Below are positions 7,481-18,061 of a stretch of 64,000 nucleotides of DNA, piece by piece. How positions within the stretch are numbered: position 1 is the first letter of the stretch; each line of letters begins with the position of its first letter. Location: assembly GCF_030490285.1 (NCBI RefSeq), contig NZ_CP129884.1, positions 434,001 to 498,000 of the forward strand. Reading direction: 5' to 3'. Position numbers and translations under genes: made by a program. Source of the stretch: Methylomonas montana (lineage in GTDB: Bacteria; Pseudomonadota; Gammaproteobacteria; Methylococcales; Methylomonadaceae). Below the pieces are notes generated by a model. The model ran no database searches. It saw only the letters and a list, made by a program, of their open reading frames with translations, and was not told where the DNA came from.

Positions 7481-7887
7481 TCGGTCTGGATCCCAATGTC
7501 TTGGTGCGTTATATCGTTCAGGACGATCCGGCTCAAGCGGCCATCGCCAGCGCATTCATCGAAAAGCATTGCACCGAAACTACACCGGGGTTCGTTAACA
7601 ATGTCGTGTTGGTAGAATTGGTTTGGGTGTTGGAACGTGGTTATGGTTACGACAAAACCGCTATCCTTTCGCTGCTCAAGCAAATGGCTGCGACGACAGA
7701 ATTGAGATTGGAAAATTTGGAGTCGGTATGGCAAGCAATCAAAGCATACGAGGCTGGATGTGCCGGGTTTGCGGACTGTTTAATTGCTGTTGTTAATCGC
7801 CAATATGCTTGCCGCGCGACTTATACTTTTGATCGACGCGCGGCAAAAAATTCTGGCTTTGAATTGTTGCCTTCGACAGACGGTTAA
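7477..7887 (+). CDS. PIN-domain toxin (VapC family)
   Basis: VapC toxins are Mg-dependent ribonucleases that usually cut tRNA or rRNA. This 136-residue protein keeps the acidic PIN residues: Asp5 (GLDPN), a glutamate in LVELVWVLE, an aspartate in GFADCLIA and an aspartate in TFDRRAAK. The usual D-T/S-N of the first motif is D-P-N here, an unusual substitution beside the first catalytic aspartate that could weaken the enzyme. The antitoxin precedes it with a 4-bp overlap. Confidence 0.88.
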   Translation: MIGLDPNVLVRYIVQDDPAQAAIASAFIEKHCTETTPGFVNNVVLVELVWVLERGYGYDKTAILSLLKQMAATTELRLENLESVWQAIKAYEAGCAGFADCLIAVVNRQYACRATYTFDRRAAKNSGFELLPSTDG

Positions 7888-7924
7888 CGGGCACGCAAAG
7901 CCAATCAATCCAAGGTAAAACGTT

Positions 7925-8293
7925 ATGCAGCCTACTTCAACCCGTAGTTTTTATACGCCCGACGACGATCGGGCAATCAATGCCGGTATTGCCGGTGATC
8001 CCGATACATTTGAGATGAGTGATGCCCAATTTCTCTCGGTATTCGACGCCATCGCCGATACGCCCGAACAATCGGTTAATCTGCAAGCTCGCGCGGAATT
8101 GATGCAACAAATCGCCGACCGCATCCAAGCCAACGATTGGACACAGGCGCAGGCCGCTACCGCCTGCGGCGTGACGCAGCCGCGTATCAACGATTTGTTG
8201 CGTGGGCGGGTTTCCAAATTTTCGCTGGATGCGCTGGTCAATATCGCCACGGCGTTGGGTTGCCGGGTTCATGTGATTCTTGAGGCCGCTTAA
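7925..8293 (+). CDS. XRE-type HTH antitoxin-like regulator without a partner toxin
   Basis: The 122-residue protein carries an XRE helix-turn-helix in its C-terminal half (WTQAQAATACGVTQPRINDLLRGRVSKFSLDALVNIATALG), the kind found in antitoxins paired with Gp49/HigB-like toxins. The N-terminal 50 residues contain an acidic segment ending in VFDAIADTPEQ, also typical of that family. No HigB-like gene lies upstream or downstream, so it is either orphaned or acts as a regulator. It follows the PIN toxin by 37 bp and precedes the cas6e remnant. Confidence 0.75.
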   Translation: MQPTSTRSFYTPDDDRAINAGIAGDPDTFEMSDAQFLSVFDAIADTPEQSVNLQARAELMQQIADRIQANDWTQAQAATACGVTQPRINDLLRGRVSKFSLDALVNIATALGCRVHVILEAA

Positions 8294-8376
8294 ATGGGGG
8301 TGCCGCCGACGAGCATTTGCCCAAAATTGCAAAACAGCGTCTACACCTGGCACGGCCTGCCGCAAAAAGCCGCTAA

Positions 8377-8535
8377 AAAGGCGAAAAATCTGGCTTCAGC
8401 TCGGTCGATTTCACCGGCGAAATGCAAATCACCGACCCGGAGAAATTCCGCCAGGCGTTGTTTCAAGGCATAGGCCGCTCAAAGGCCTTCGGATGCGGTT
8501 TGTTGATGGTTCGACGCGTAGTACCATGTTCGTAA
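8377..8535 (+). pseudogene. C-terminal remnant of a second cas6e
   Basis: After an in-frame TAA at 8374-8376, the frame reads KGEKSGFSSVDFTG, then EMQITDPEKFRQALFQG, then IGRSKAFGCGLLMVRRV, and stops at 8533-8535. This matches the last 45 or so residues of the intact Cas6e upstream (DFEGVLEVTDPELF and GVGRAKAFGCGLLMV), including the glycine-rich RNA-binding loop, but differs at many positions. It is therefore a diverged homologue rather than a recent duplication. There is no start codon or catalytic histidine. About 80 bp before it in the same frame is a short open stretch of no recognisable family. Confidence 0.85.
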
Positions 8536-8557
8536 AATTATCACTGGAGGTTAAGCC

Positions 8558-8755
8558 ATGATCGAATTACCCATACCTACCGAAACCCGCATCATTCAAG
8601 CCGCACGGGCCGCCGGCGTTAGCATTTCGACATTCTTGGATCGTTTGCTCGATGAATATATTGAAGACAAGGCCGATATAGAACAAGCCGAACGAGCATT
8701 GCAGGAGCCGGGAGAAATAAGCGCCGAAGAGCTTAAAGCTAAATATGGCTTATAA
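8558..8755 (+). CDS. ribbon-helix-helix-type antitoxin (RelB/ParD-like)
   Basis: The 65-residue protein has a short ribbon-helix-helix-like N-terminus (ELPIPTETRIIQAARAAGVSISTFLDRLLDEY) followed by an acidic tail, the layout of RelB/ParD antitoxins. A good GGAGG precedes the ATG. It overlaps the RelE-type toxin gene by 11 bp, so this pair is intact, unlike the one at the head of the Cascade operon. Confidence 0.82.
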   Translation: MIELPIPTETRIIQAARAAGVSISTFLDRLLDEYIEDKADIEQAERALQEPGEISAEELKAKYGL

Positions 8756-9005
8756 AATTGCCTACAAAACTAGCGCCGAAAAAAGCTTTTCTAAACTTCC
8801 GAAAGATATTCAAAAGCGCATTTATGCTGCTGTTCAACATTTGGCCGACAATCCAAGGCCGCCGGGCGTTAAAAAGCTGCAATCGGTTCTTGATCTTTAT
8901 CGTATCCGGGTTGGCGATTACCGTGTCATTTACACCATTGACGAAGGTGAGCTCAAAATTCTCGTGGTAACAATCGGCCACCGGCGTGACGTTTATCAAT
9001 CGTGA
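8745..9005 (+). CDS. RelE/ParE-superfamily toxin
   Basis: The 86-residue protein has the RelE core KSFSKLPKDIQKRI, RIRVGDYRVIYTIDEG and a terminal VVTIGHRRDVY strand, where the late HRRDVY motif is typical of active RelE mRNA interferases. It is preceded by, and overlaps, its RHH antitoxin. It ends 36 bp before cas1, so cas1-cas2 may be read from this toxin-antitoxin promoter. Confidence 0.9.
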   Translation: MAYKIAYKTSAEKSFSKLPKDIQKRIYAAVQHLADNPRPPGVKKLQSVLDLYRIRVGDYRVIYTIDEGELKILVVTIGHRRDVYQS

Positions 9006-9041
9006 TAGGCGATTAAAGCCACTATTTGTTTAGATTACCCC

Positions 9042-10269
<1,228 letters not shown>

Positions 10270-10272
<3 letters not shown>

Positions 10273-10403
10273 TAAAAACACTCGTAAAGTCGATCTGAGG
10301 CGACGAGTTTTGTAGGCTCTTTAACAACTTGGAAAAGGCCGAAAAAATCGGTGGAAATTTAGACGGGCTGTTTCCGTTTGTCTAACAATGAGTTAGGATT
10401 AGT
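10270..10403 (+). promoter_or_regulatory. CRISPR leader with an IHF-like site
   Basis: This 134-bp AT-richer stretch joins cas2 to the first repeat and is the expected leader. TAACAATGAGTTA (10383-10395) fits the IHF consensus WATCAANNNNTTR except at one position and lies 9-21 bp before the first repeat, close to where IHF binds the E. coli leader to direct Cas1-Cas2 integration. A clear -35/-10 pair is not obvious. That the degenerate repeat lies at the far end of the array supports this side as leader. Confidence 0.7.
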
Positions 10404-13400
10404 GCGTTCCCCGCACCCGCGGGGATGAACCGCCGAAATGCAAGCGTTAGCGCATGCCTGGCTGGCGTTCCCCGCACCCGCGGGGATGAACCGCGTCCGA
10501 AACGATCCTGAGCCTGCCAGCGGTAGCGTTCCCCGCACCCGCGGGGATGAACCGCCAATACCGGAGACACCATGAGTGCTGAAGACGCGTTCCCCGCACC
10601 CGCGGGGATGAACCGGACAGGTGGCCGGCATGATTGGCGGCGGCTTTGCGTTCCCCGCACCCGCGGGGATGAACCGATCAGCCGGCCCCGGATGGCGTCC
10701 AGTGCGGTGCGTTCCCCGCACCCGCGGGGATGAACCGTAACCCTCCAAATGCGCATCCAGCGGCGGCAAGCGTTCCCCGCACCCGCGGGGATGAACCGTC
10801 GTCATGGTTGAAAGCCTTAATCATCTGATCGCGTTCCCCGCACCCGCGGGGATGAACCGCCATTCGAATAACTCCTCGATAGCCATCTCCTGCGTTCCCC
10901 GCACCCGCGGGGATGAACCAGTCGCGCTGGCGTTGACGGATGTTATTAGCCCGCGTTCCCCGCACCCGCGGGGATGAACCGCTCAAGCGGCAGGCCGGCG
11001 CGCTCCAAATTGGGCGTTCCCCGCACCCGCGGGGATGAACCGATGCCGTAATAAAACTCATCGTCAAAGCCCAGGCGTTCCCCGCACCCGCGGGGATGAA
11101 CCGAAAGACCCAAAAGCCAACAGCGCGGCATTGAGGCGTTCCCCGCACCCGCGGGGATGAACCGTTACCAATGAAAATATTCGCATTTATGAGCCAGCGT
11201 TCCCCGCACCCGCGGGGATGAACCGTTAGATATTGCCGGCAAATTTTTCAGCGGTTCGCGTTCCCCGCACCCGCGGGGATGAACCGCCGTTAACCCTGGT
11301 AGATGGTCTGTTGTCTCTAGCGTTCCCCGCACCCGCGGGGATGAACCGACGTGGCAAACGGTCTAAAATACTCCGAAATTGCGTTCCCCGCACCCGCGGG
11401 GATGAACCGGAAGTATTCCGCCCGTAAGCCAAGGAGCAAAGGCGTTCCCCGCACCCGCGGGGATGAACCGCGCGTCGTGATGACGCCCTATTCCCTTGAT
11501 GGGCGTTCCCCGCACCCGCGGGGATGAACCGGTTGTCATCAACTCCTGAGCGTTATCACCCAGCGCGTTCCCCGCACCCGCGGGGATGAACCGTATGTTG
11601 CTCGCGGAATGGGGATGTCTCCAAAGCGTTCCCCGCACCCGCGGGGATGAACCGCCATGATTAACCCCCGAAAACCAACGACCGACGCGTTCCCCGCACC
11701 CGCGGGGATGAACCGGCCGGCCAACGCATCTTTAATTGCAGCAGTATGCGTTCCCCGCACCCGCGGGGATGAACCGCGGATCAGCCAGCACTTCACGCAG
11801 CTTGCGGAGGCGTTCCCCGCACCCGCGGGGATGAACCGCCATCTGAAATCCTGCTTCATATTGAGCAGCTGCGTTCCCCGCACCCGCGGGGATGAACCGG
11901 CTTAGACTTTTGATCGACCACCGGAACCGACGCGTTCCCCGCACCCGCGGGGATGAACCGGTAACGCCGCAATCGTTTGTTACGGTTGGGAGGCGTTCCC
12001 CGCACCCGCGGGGATGAACCGTCGTCGAACTCAACTGGCGAGACAATCCAAAAGCGTTCCCCGCACCCGCGGGGATGAACCGAACGATCAGCGCCGGCCA
12101 CGTTTCGCCATAAAGCGTTCCCCGCACCCGCGGGGATGAACCGATGCCAGCATTCATTCGGCAGGTCGTCAACGAGCGTTCCCCGCACCCGCGGGGATGA
12201 ACCGTCGTCTTTGCTTACCCAATCTTCAATCAGGCAGCGTTCCCCGCACCCGCGGGGATGAACCGCGCCCTCTACGGCAGAGACAAACTTGCCTTCCGCG
12301 TTCCCCGCACCCGCGGGGATGAACCGTCAAACCCATCAAAACACAAATGCTCAGCAAAGCGTTCCCCGCACCCGCGGGGATGAACCGGCCGATTATGAGG
12401 CTTGGGCGCTGGCTGTGCCGCGTTCCCCGCACCCGCGGGGATGAACCGCCGCGCCGCAGCTGGTAGCCGTTGCAGGATAAGCGTTCCCCGCACCCGCGGG
12501 GATGAACCGAATCTATCTCGATTCCGAACACGATGAATTACGCGTTCCCCGCACCCGCGGGGATGAACCGGTTCATGAAAATCAGGTTGCGCAGCACCGA
12601 GCGCGTTCCCCGCACCCGCGGGGATGAACCGTCTTTCCGCGAGGCAATGGGATCACTGGGGCTGCGTTCCCCGCACCCGCGGGGATGAACCGCCGGCGCG
12701 TTTCATCTCCTCCAGCGCGGCTTTGCGTTCCCCGCACCCGCGGGGATGAACCGTTAATCATGCCGGCCGCTCCTTTTTAATCCGCGCGTTCCCCGCACCC
12801 GCGGGGATGAACCGGCTTGCAGCTGCTCCAGGATGTCGGCGGGCAGGCGTTCCCCGCACCCGCGGGGATGAACCGATCAGTCAACAGCGGGTGATTCGTT
12901 ACGTCGGGCGTTCCCCGCACCCGCGGGGATGAACCGCTGGCGGAATACATGCGATTCCAATGCGATCAGCGTTCCCCGCACCCGCGGGGATGAACCGCCG
13001 AAAAAATCGGCTTTCGCCAACGCGACTACGCGTTCCCCGCACCCGCGGGGATGAACCGCGTTCTTGGGCAAATCATATCGCCGTATCGCAGCGTTCCCCG
13101 CACCCGCGGGGATGAACCGTTACGACGAGAAAACTCACGCGCGGTTACCTTGCGTTCCCCGCACCCGCGGGGATGAACCGTATTGTCGCCGCGAGCCGGG
13201 GAGAACCGGGATGCGTTCCCCGCACCCGCGGGGATGAACCGCCTTTTAATTGAGCTTGCTGTTCTGCCGGAATGCGTTCCCCGCACCCGCGGGGATGAAC
13301 CGCCGGTCTTTGGCATATTGAGCGCGCATGGTTTGCGTTCCCCGCACCCGCGGGGATGAACCGGCACCTGGAAGGTTAACGCCGTGCCCTTTATCGCGTT

Positions 13401-13607
13401 CCCCGCACCCGCGGGGATGAACCGGCGTTTGTCGGCACGGCGGCGGCGAAAACCAAGCGTTCCCCGCACCCGCGGGGATGAACCGATCAATGAACCAAGG
13501 GCTTAGCAGTATAAGTGGCGTTCCCCGCACCCGCGGGGATGAACCGCAAGCATCACAAGTCGGCGAGTTACAACTAACGCGTTCCCCGCACCCGCGGGGA
13601 TGGACCG
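10404..13607 (+). CRISPR. type I-E CRISPR array, 53 repeats and 52 spacers
   Basis: Repeats are 29 bp, beginning GCGTTCCCCGC and ending GCGGGGATGAACCG, with the CCCCGC/GCGGGG hairpin and the 8-nt ATGAACCG handle of the I-E family. The period is 61 bp (32-nt spacers) except for three 33-nt spacers (those before the repeats at 11320, 11565 and 11810). Counting start positions from 10404 to 13579 gives 53 repeats. They appear essentially identical; exceptions seen are the repeat at 10892, which ends in A, and the last one at 13579, which has GGACCG for GAACCG, marking the trailer end. Transcription is expected left to right from the leader. No duplicated spacer was noticed by eye. The 277 bp after the array up to the tRNA hold no recognisable gene. 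Confidence 0.99.
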
Positions 13608-13884
13608 GAAAAGCAGCTTTTACCACACCCGCAATCTTTGGCGGTATTTCTAGGTCGCCCACAGTCAGAAGAGTAAGGTTCGACCAAAAAACGGTCGATG
13701 AATAATTCCAGGTTAAAGGCGGGTGAGAGCTTTAAATTTGTTGAAATACTGCTTTCGGTTGTTGACAGAAAGTATTGAAATTCTTCTTTCGCTAACCGCA
13801 GTTTCTAATTTGTGACAAGCTAAAACCCAGATGGACAAATGGGCTTTTGTGGGCAAAAAGCATCACGTGGGGTGAATGTCAAAA

Positions 13885-13961
13885 TGGCGCGCCCGAGAGG
13901 ATTCGAACCTCTGGCCTCAGCCTCCGGAGGGCTGCGCTCTATCCAGCTGAGCTACGGGCGC
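13885..13961 (-). tRNA. tRNA-Arg (anticodon CCG), CCA encoded
   Basis: The minus strand folds as a complete cloverleaf: acceptor GCGCCCG pairing with CGGGCGC, anticodon arm CAGCC-CTCCGGA-GGCTG with anticodon CCG, and a T loop containing GGTTCGAATCC. The 3' CCA is encoded in the DNA. It reads arginine CGG codons. It lies alone between the CRISPR trailer and rsxB. Confidence 0.97.
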
Positions 13962-14020
13962 TTTTAGATAAGCTGGCCATTATAAGAGTAAATGGCGCTA
14001 AAGTCATTGTCCATCCTGGA

Positions 14021-14596
14021 TTAATCGCCGTTTTTTGCTTTGTTTAGTTTCGCTAATAACTGTTTTTGCCGATTCAGGCGTTCGGCTTTTTCGGCTTCCT
14101 GTTTGGCGAGGCGGCGGTTTTTGGCGTAATAGCGGTTTCTGGAGCGGTCCGCATCGCTTTGCGTCCAATATGCTGGCGTGGCGCTTACCATGCTGATGCA
14201 ATTGACAGGGCAGGGAGCGACGCAAAGTTCGCAGCCTGTGCAGAGCTCGGCGATGACGGTATGCATATGTTTGGAAGCGCCGAGGATCGCATCGGTCGGA
14301 CAGGGCGGTAGGCATTTGGTGCAGCCTATGCAGACGGCTTCGTCTATAACGGCGACCAGACGCGAACGCTCGCTGCCGAATGCCGGATTTAATGGCTTGG
14401 CGGGCACATTTAACAGGACCGCCAGTTGTCGGATGCCTTGTTCGCCACCAGGTGGACATTGATTGATGTCGGCAGCGCCATCACTGATCGCTTCGGCGTA
14501 TGGCTTGCATCCCTGATAGCCGCATTTGCGGCACTGGGTTTGTGGCAGCAGTGCGTCGATTTGGTCGGCTAGCGGCGTATCGTTCAATGTCGTCAT
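14021..14596 (-). CDS. rsxB: RnfB/RsxB-type ferredoxin subunit (short form)
   Basis: RnfB/RsxB passes electrons between ferredoxin or NADH and membrane partners in the Rnf/Rsx complex. The 191-residue protein has the four-cysteine cluster CRKCGYQGC near residues 22-30 with a further C after it, and two [4Fe-4S] ferredoxin motifs, [12 protein letters not shown] and [12 protein letters not shown]. It lacks the N-terminal membrane anchor of full-length RnfB and has a basic lysine-rich tail. It lies 57 bp downstream of metG on the same strand, a common neighbourhood in gammaproteobacteria, with no other Rnf subunits in view. Confidence 0.88.
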   Translation of the reverse strand: MTTLNDTPLADQIDALLPQTQCRKCGYQGCKPYAEAISDGAADINQCPPGGEQGIRQLAVLLNVPAKPLNPAFGSERSRLVAVIDEAVCIGCTKCLPPCPTDAILGASKHMHTVIAELCTGCELCVAPCPVNCISMVSATPAYWTQSDADRSRNRYYAKNRRLAKQEAEKAERLNRQKQLLAKLNKAKNGD

Positions 14597-14653
14597 TGTT
14601 CTGTCGGCTATGCTCGGTCGATAGCAGCAAACATGTTGTCTTCAGCTGTCAGG

Positions 14654-16720
14654 CTATTTAACCCGCATGCCCGGTTGGGCGCCTTGGTCCGGCGATAGCA
14701 CCCACAAGTCTTTGCCGCCGGGTCCGGCCGCCAGCACCATGCCTTCGGAGGTGCCGAAACGCATTTTGCGCGGTTTTAGGTTGGCGACGACGATAGTCAG
14801 TTTGCCTTCCAGGTCTTCCGGGGCATAGGCGGATTTGATGCCTGCGAAGATGTTGCGGGTTTCGCCGCCTAGATCGACGGTCAGTTGCAGCAGTTTCTCG
14901 GCACCTTCCACCGACTCGGCCTTGACGATGCGGGCGATGCGTAAGTCGATCTTGGCAAAGTCTTCGATTTCGATGGCTTCGGCAATCGGTTCGGATACCG
15001 CTTTAGCCACCAGTTCTGGTTTACTCTCGGCTGCTGCTGGTTTGGCGGGTTTGGCTTTTACCGGCGGGGTTTTTTCCAGATTTTCCTTGGAGGCTTCCAC
15101 AATCGCGGCGATCTTGTCCGGCTCTACCCGTGTCATCAACGGCGTAAAGGCGTTGATTTTATGATTCATTAGCGGCTCGGCTGCGCTCGGCCAGCCTTGC
15201 GCCGGGATATTTAGAAAGCTTTCGGCATTGGCCGCCAATGTTGGAATCACAGGGCGCAGATAAGCCACCAGCATGCGGAACAGATTCACACCCATGCTGC
15301 ATACCGCATGCAGTTCGGTGTCCTTGCCTTCTTCCTTGGCGATTAGCCAGGGTTTTTTTTCGTCGATATACTGATTGGCCTTGTCGGCCAGCGCCATGAT
15401 TTCCCGCATTGCCTTGCCAAACTCACGGTTTTCGTACAGATCGGCAATGGTGTTATTGGCGTCGACAAATTGCTGGAACAAAGCTGGCTCGGAGCATTCT
15501 GCGGACAGCATGCCGTCGAAACGCTTGGCGATGAAACCGCTGCAACGGCTGGCGATGTTGACCACTTTACCGACCAGGTCCGAGTTAACCCGCTGGCTGA
15601 AATCGTCGAAGTTCAAGTCGATGTCGTCGACGCCGGCGCTGAGTTTGGCGGCAAAGTAATAGCGCAAATATTCCGGATTCAGATGGTCCAGATAGGTGCG
15701 GGCCTTGATGAAGGTGCCGCGCGATTTGGACATTTTCTCGCCGTTCACGGTCAGGAAGCCGTGAGCGAAAATGGCGCTGGGCGTGCGGAAATTCGCGCCA
15801 TGCAGCATGGCCGGCCAGAACAGCGCGTGGAAATAGATGATGTCCTTGCCGATGAAATGGTACAACTCGGCATCGCTGTCTTTTTGCCAGAAGCTGTCGA
15901 AATCCAGACCTTGGCGGTCGCAAAAATGTTTGAAGCTGGCCATGTAACCGATCGGTGCGTCCAGCCAGACGTAAAAATACTTGCCCGGTGCGTCCGGAAT
16001 TTCGAAGCCGAAATAGGGCGCGTCGCGGGATATATCCCACTGTTGTAGGCCGTTTTCCAGCCATTCCGCCATCTTGTTGCTGACTTCCGGCTGTAAGTGG
16101 CCGGCGGTGGTCCAGGCGCGCAGCATCTCGGCAAAATGGCCCAGTTCGAAGAAATAATGTTCGGAGTCTTTTTCGATGGGGCGTTCGCCGGAGATGGCGG
16201 AGACGGCATTTTTCAGTTCGGTGGGCGAATAGGTGGCGCCGCAGGCTTCGCAGTTGTCGCCATATTGGTCGGCCGCACCACATTTGGGGCATTCGCCCTT
16301 GATGAAACGGTCCGGCAGGAACATGTTTTTAACCGGATCGTAAGCCTGGGTGATACTGCGTTGGCTGATGTGGCCGCCGTCGCGCAGGCGTTTATAGATC
16401 AGTGCCGAGTATTCCTTGTTTTCCGACGAATGCGTGCTGTGATACTGATCGAATGCTACACCAAACTCCTGGAAATCCGCGCGATGCTGTTGTTCGACAG
16501 CGGCGATCAGTTGTTCCGGGGTAATGCCTTCCTTGTCTGCCCTGAGCATGATCGGCGTGCCATGGGTGTCGTCGGCGCAAACGTAATAGCAATTGTGTCC
16601 ACGCTGTTTTTGAAAGCGGACCCAAATATCGGTTTGGATATATTCGACGAGGTGGCCTAAATGGATAGGGCCGTTGGCATACGGTAAGGCGCTGGTAACA
16701 AGGATTTTTCGGTTAGACAT
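14654..16720 (-). CDS. metG: methionyl-tRNA synthetase
   Basis: MetG charges tRNA-Met with methionine. The 688-residue protein is full length: class I HIGH-type motif in [12 protein letters not shown] (residues 13-24), a zinc-knuckle [18 protein letters not shown] around residue 143, the KMSKS loop in [11 protein letters not shown] near residue 330, and a C-terminal tRNA-binding domain ([15 protein letters not shown] onward) that supports dimerisation. The linker before that domain is rich in alanine, lysine and proline. Confidence 0.97.
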   Translation of the reverse strand: MSNRKILVTSALPYANGPIHLGHLVEYIQTDIWVRFQKQRGHNCYYVCADDTHGTPIMLRADKEGITPEQLIAAVEQQHRADFQEFGVAFDQYHSTHSSENKEYSALIYKRLRDGGHISQRSITQAYDPVKNMFLPDRFIKGECPKCGAADQYGDNCEACGATYSPTELKNAVSAISGERPIEKDSEHYFFELGHFAEMLRAWTTAGHLQPEVSNKMAEWLENGLQQWDISRDAPYFGFEIPDAPGKYFYVWLDAPIGYMASFKHFCDRQGLDFDSFWQKDSDAELYHFIGKDIIYFHALFWPAMLHGANFRTPSAIFAHGFLTVNGEKMSKSRGTFIKARTYLDHLNPEYLRYYFAAKLSAGVDDIDLNFDDFSQRVNSDLVGKVVNIASRCSGFIAKRFDGMLSAECSEPALFQQFVDANNTIADLYENREFGKAMREIMALADKANQYIDEKKPWLIAKEEGKDTELHAVCSMGVNLFRMLVAYLRPVIPTLAANAESFLNIPAQGWPSAAEPLMNHKINAFTPLMTRVEPDKIAAIVEASKENLEKTPPVKAKPAKPAAAESKPELVAKAVSEPIAEAIEIEDFAKIDLRIARIVKAESVEGAEKLLQLTVDLGGETRNIFAGIKSAYAPEDLEGKLTIVVANLKPRKMRFGTSEGMVLAAGPGGKDLWVLSPDQGAQPGMRVK

Positions 16721-16966
16721 GGGGTTAAAACAGCCTGGGAAAATGAGGGCGGATTATGGCATAAATTGCCTGGGGTTTCATGGTTTGGGCGACCGCCGGC
16801 CATTTGTTTGTCGCTCCCAGGCCACGGCAACGAGCGGTATTTTCGAACCTTTGGTTATGTGGGGCAGTAAGGTACAATCGTGCCGGAGCCTATCGCTAGT
16901 GACATGCCGTCAGCTCGGGCCTTATCCATTTTTGAACCATTCAATCCAATAAGAAGAGGTAACCTC

Positions 16967-17368
16967 ATGAAAAAAACCTTGTTTCTGGCCGTCGCGATGC
17001 TGGCGTCCGGTACTGTAAGTGCCGCTACCGACCACTATCTGTTACGCGACGGCAACCATGTTCAGCATTTAAAAATCACGACGCTGGGTAAAGAGATTAC
17101 TGCCAGCGTTGACGTGGATTTCGAGCCGAATGTCGACGAAGCCGGCAAAAATGCTTGTTCTGCAGACGTATCCGATGAAGCAAAAAGCGTCGGCGAAAAC
17201 GAATTGGTATTGAAAAAACATATCGAGGGCGAAGCCCGTTCTTGTTCTATTAAGATTCACCTGACGCCAAACGGCGCCAAACTGGAACAATCCGAAGAAT
17301 GCGGTTATTTCGCGGCGGGTATCTGCCGTTTCTCCAGTGATGGCAAGGAACTGGTCAAAATCAAGTAA
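16967..17368 (+). CDS. small secreted protein of unknown function
   Basis: The start is set at ATG 16967 because AAGAAGAGG precedes it and the product begins with a clean signal peptide, MKKTLFLAVAMLASGTVSA, likely cut after TVSA. The mature part of about 115 residues has four cysteines that could form two disulfides and alternates charged and polar residues. I do not recognise a family. It stands alone between metG (divergent) and another small exported protein. The 287 bp after it hold no further gene. Confidence 0.7.
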   Translation: MKKTLFLAVAMLASGTVSAATDHYLLRDGNHVQHLKITTLGKEITASVDVDFEPNVDEAGKNACSADVSDEAKSVGENELVLKKHIEGEARSCSIKIHLTPNGAKLEQSEECGYFAAGICRFSSDGKELVKIK

Positions 17369-17656
17369 TATCTCCGGCGCAATATAGCCTCAGGCTGTTT
17401 GCGCCGCCTCCCTTTCTTCCCTATTGCTCGAGTCTTCGGTTAAGCAGACGAGTTTTATCTGTTTTGTTAACGCTTTTTGTCAGCGGCTTAAGCGATTGAT
17501 TTTCAGAAATTGTGTGATATGACGCACTGTCGAGACATATTGACGCGCGGCAATCGGCCACATTTTAAACGTTAGGCATCTTTGCTAGATTAACGCCACC
17601 TCATGCGGACCGGCATGAGATTTAACTGTCCCGAAAATCTAAGTCAAGGAGTCTTT

Positions 17657-17905
17657 ATGAACAGAGCACGTATTTTAATATTAGCTGCCGCCGTTATTGC
17701 ATTGGGTTCAACCGCCGTTTTGAACGTCACTAACGCCAATGAGCCGGATAGTGGGGATGTCAAAACCGTCGCCTGGTATGTCGCTAATATCAAGGAAGCC
17801 CGCGCCCAAAACCAAACCTGTCACGACAATCCCAATCTGCAAGGCAGCGAAAATTGCGTGAATGCCTTGCATGCGTTGGAAATCACTTTTAAAGGCGGCA
17901 ATTAG
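17657..17905 (+). CDS. EexN-like small exported protein
   Basis: The ATG at 17657 follows AAGGAG and gives an 82-residue product with an N-terminal hydrophobic export segment ending in TNA. The C-terminal half, TVAWYVANIKEAR followed by CHDNP and NCVNALHA, matches the W/Y-Y...C.NNP...NC.NA pattern of EexN-family proteins, linked to plasmid entry exclusion in the founding member but widespread on chromosomes. Unlike typical EexN there is no obvious lipobox cysteine. A terminator follows directly. Confidence 0.6.
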   Translation: MNRARILILAAAVIALGSTAVLNVTNANEPDSGDVKTVAWYVANIKEARAQNQTCHDNPNLQGSENCVNALHALEITFKGGN

Positions 17906-17908
17906 CCT

Positions 17909-17930
17909 GGCAGGTTTTGTCCTGCCTTTT
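17909..17930 (+). terminator. intrinsic terminator after the EexN-like gene
   Basis: GGCAGG (17909-17914) and CCTGCC (17921-17926) form a 6-bp stem around a TTTTGT loop, followed by TTTT. Confidence 0.8.
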
Positions 17931-18061
17931 AGGCGTCAGCTCTCGCTACTTAAAGCGGTTATCGGATAAGAGTCTTCCTTTGGCTTATCCGCAGTGCGTT
18001 TGCCGTTTGTCGTGCAACGGGCAAACGCACTCATTTACAGGTTGCCGACCGCTTGATCATG

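Noticed and set aside
8280-8561. 93-codon ORF across the cas6e remnant
   Set aside because: It is in another frame than the recognisable Cas6e tail and has no family similarity.
10404-13607. Many ORFs on both strands of the CRISPR array with recurring motifs such as SSPRVRGT or FIPAGAGNA
   Set aside because: They are translations of the 29-bp repeat in different frames; the period and identity show an array, not a repeat protein.
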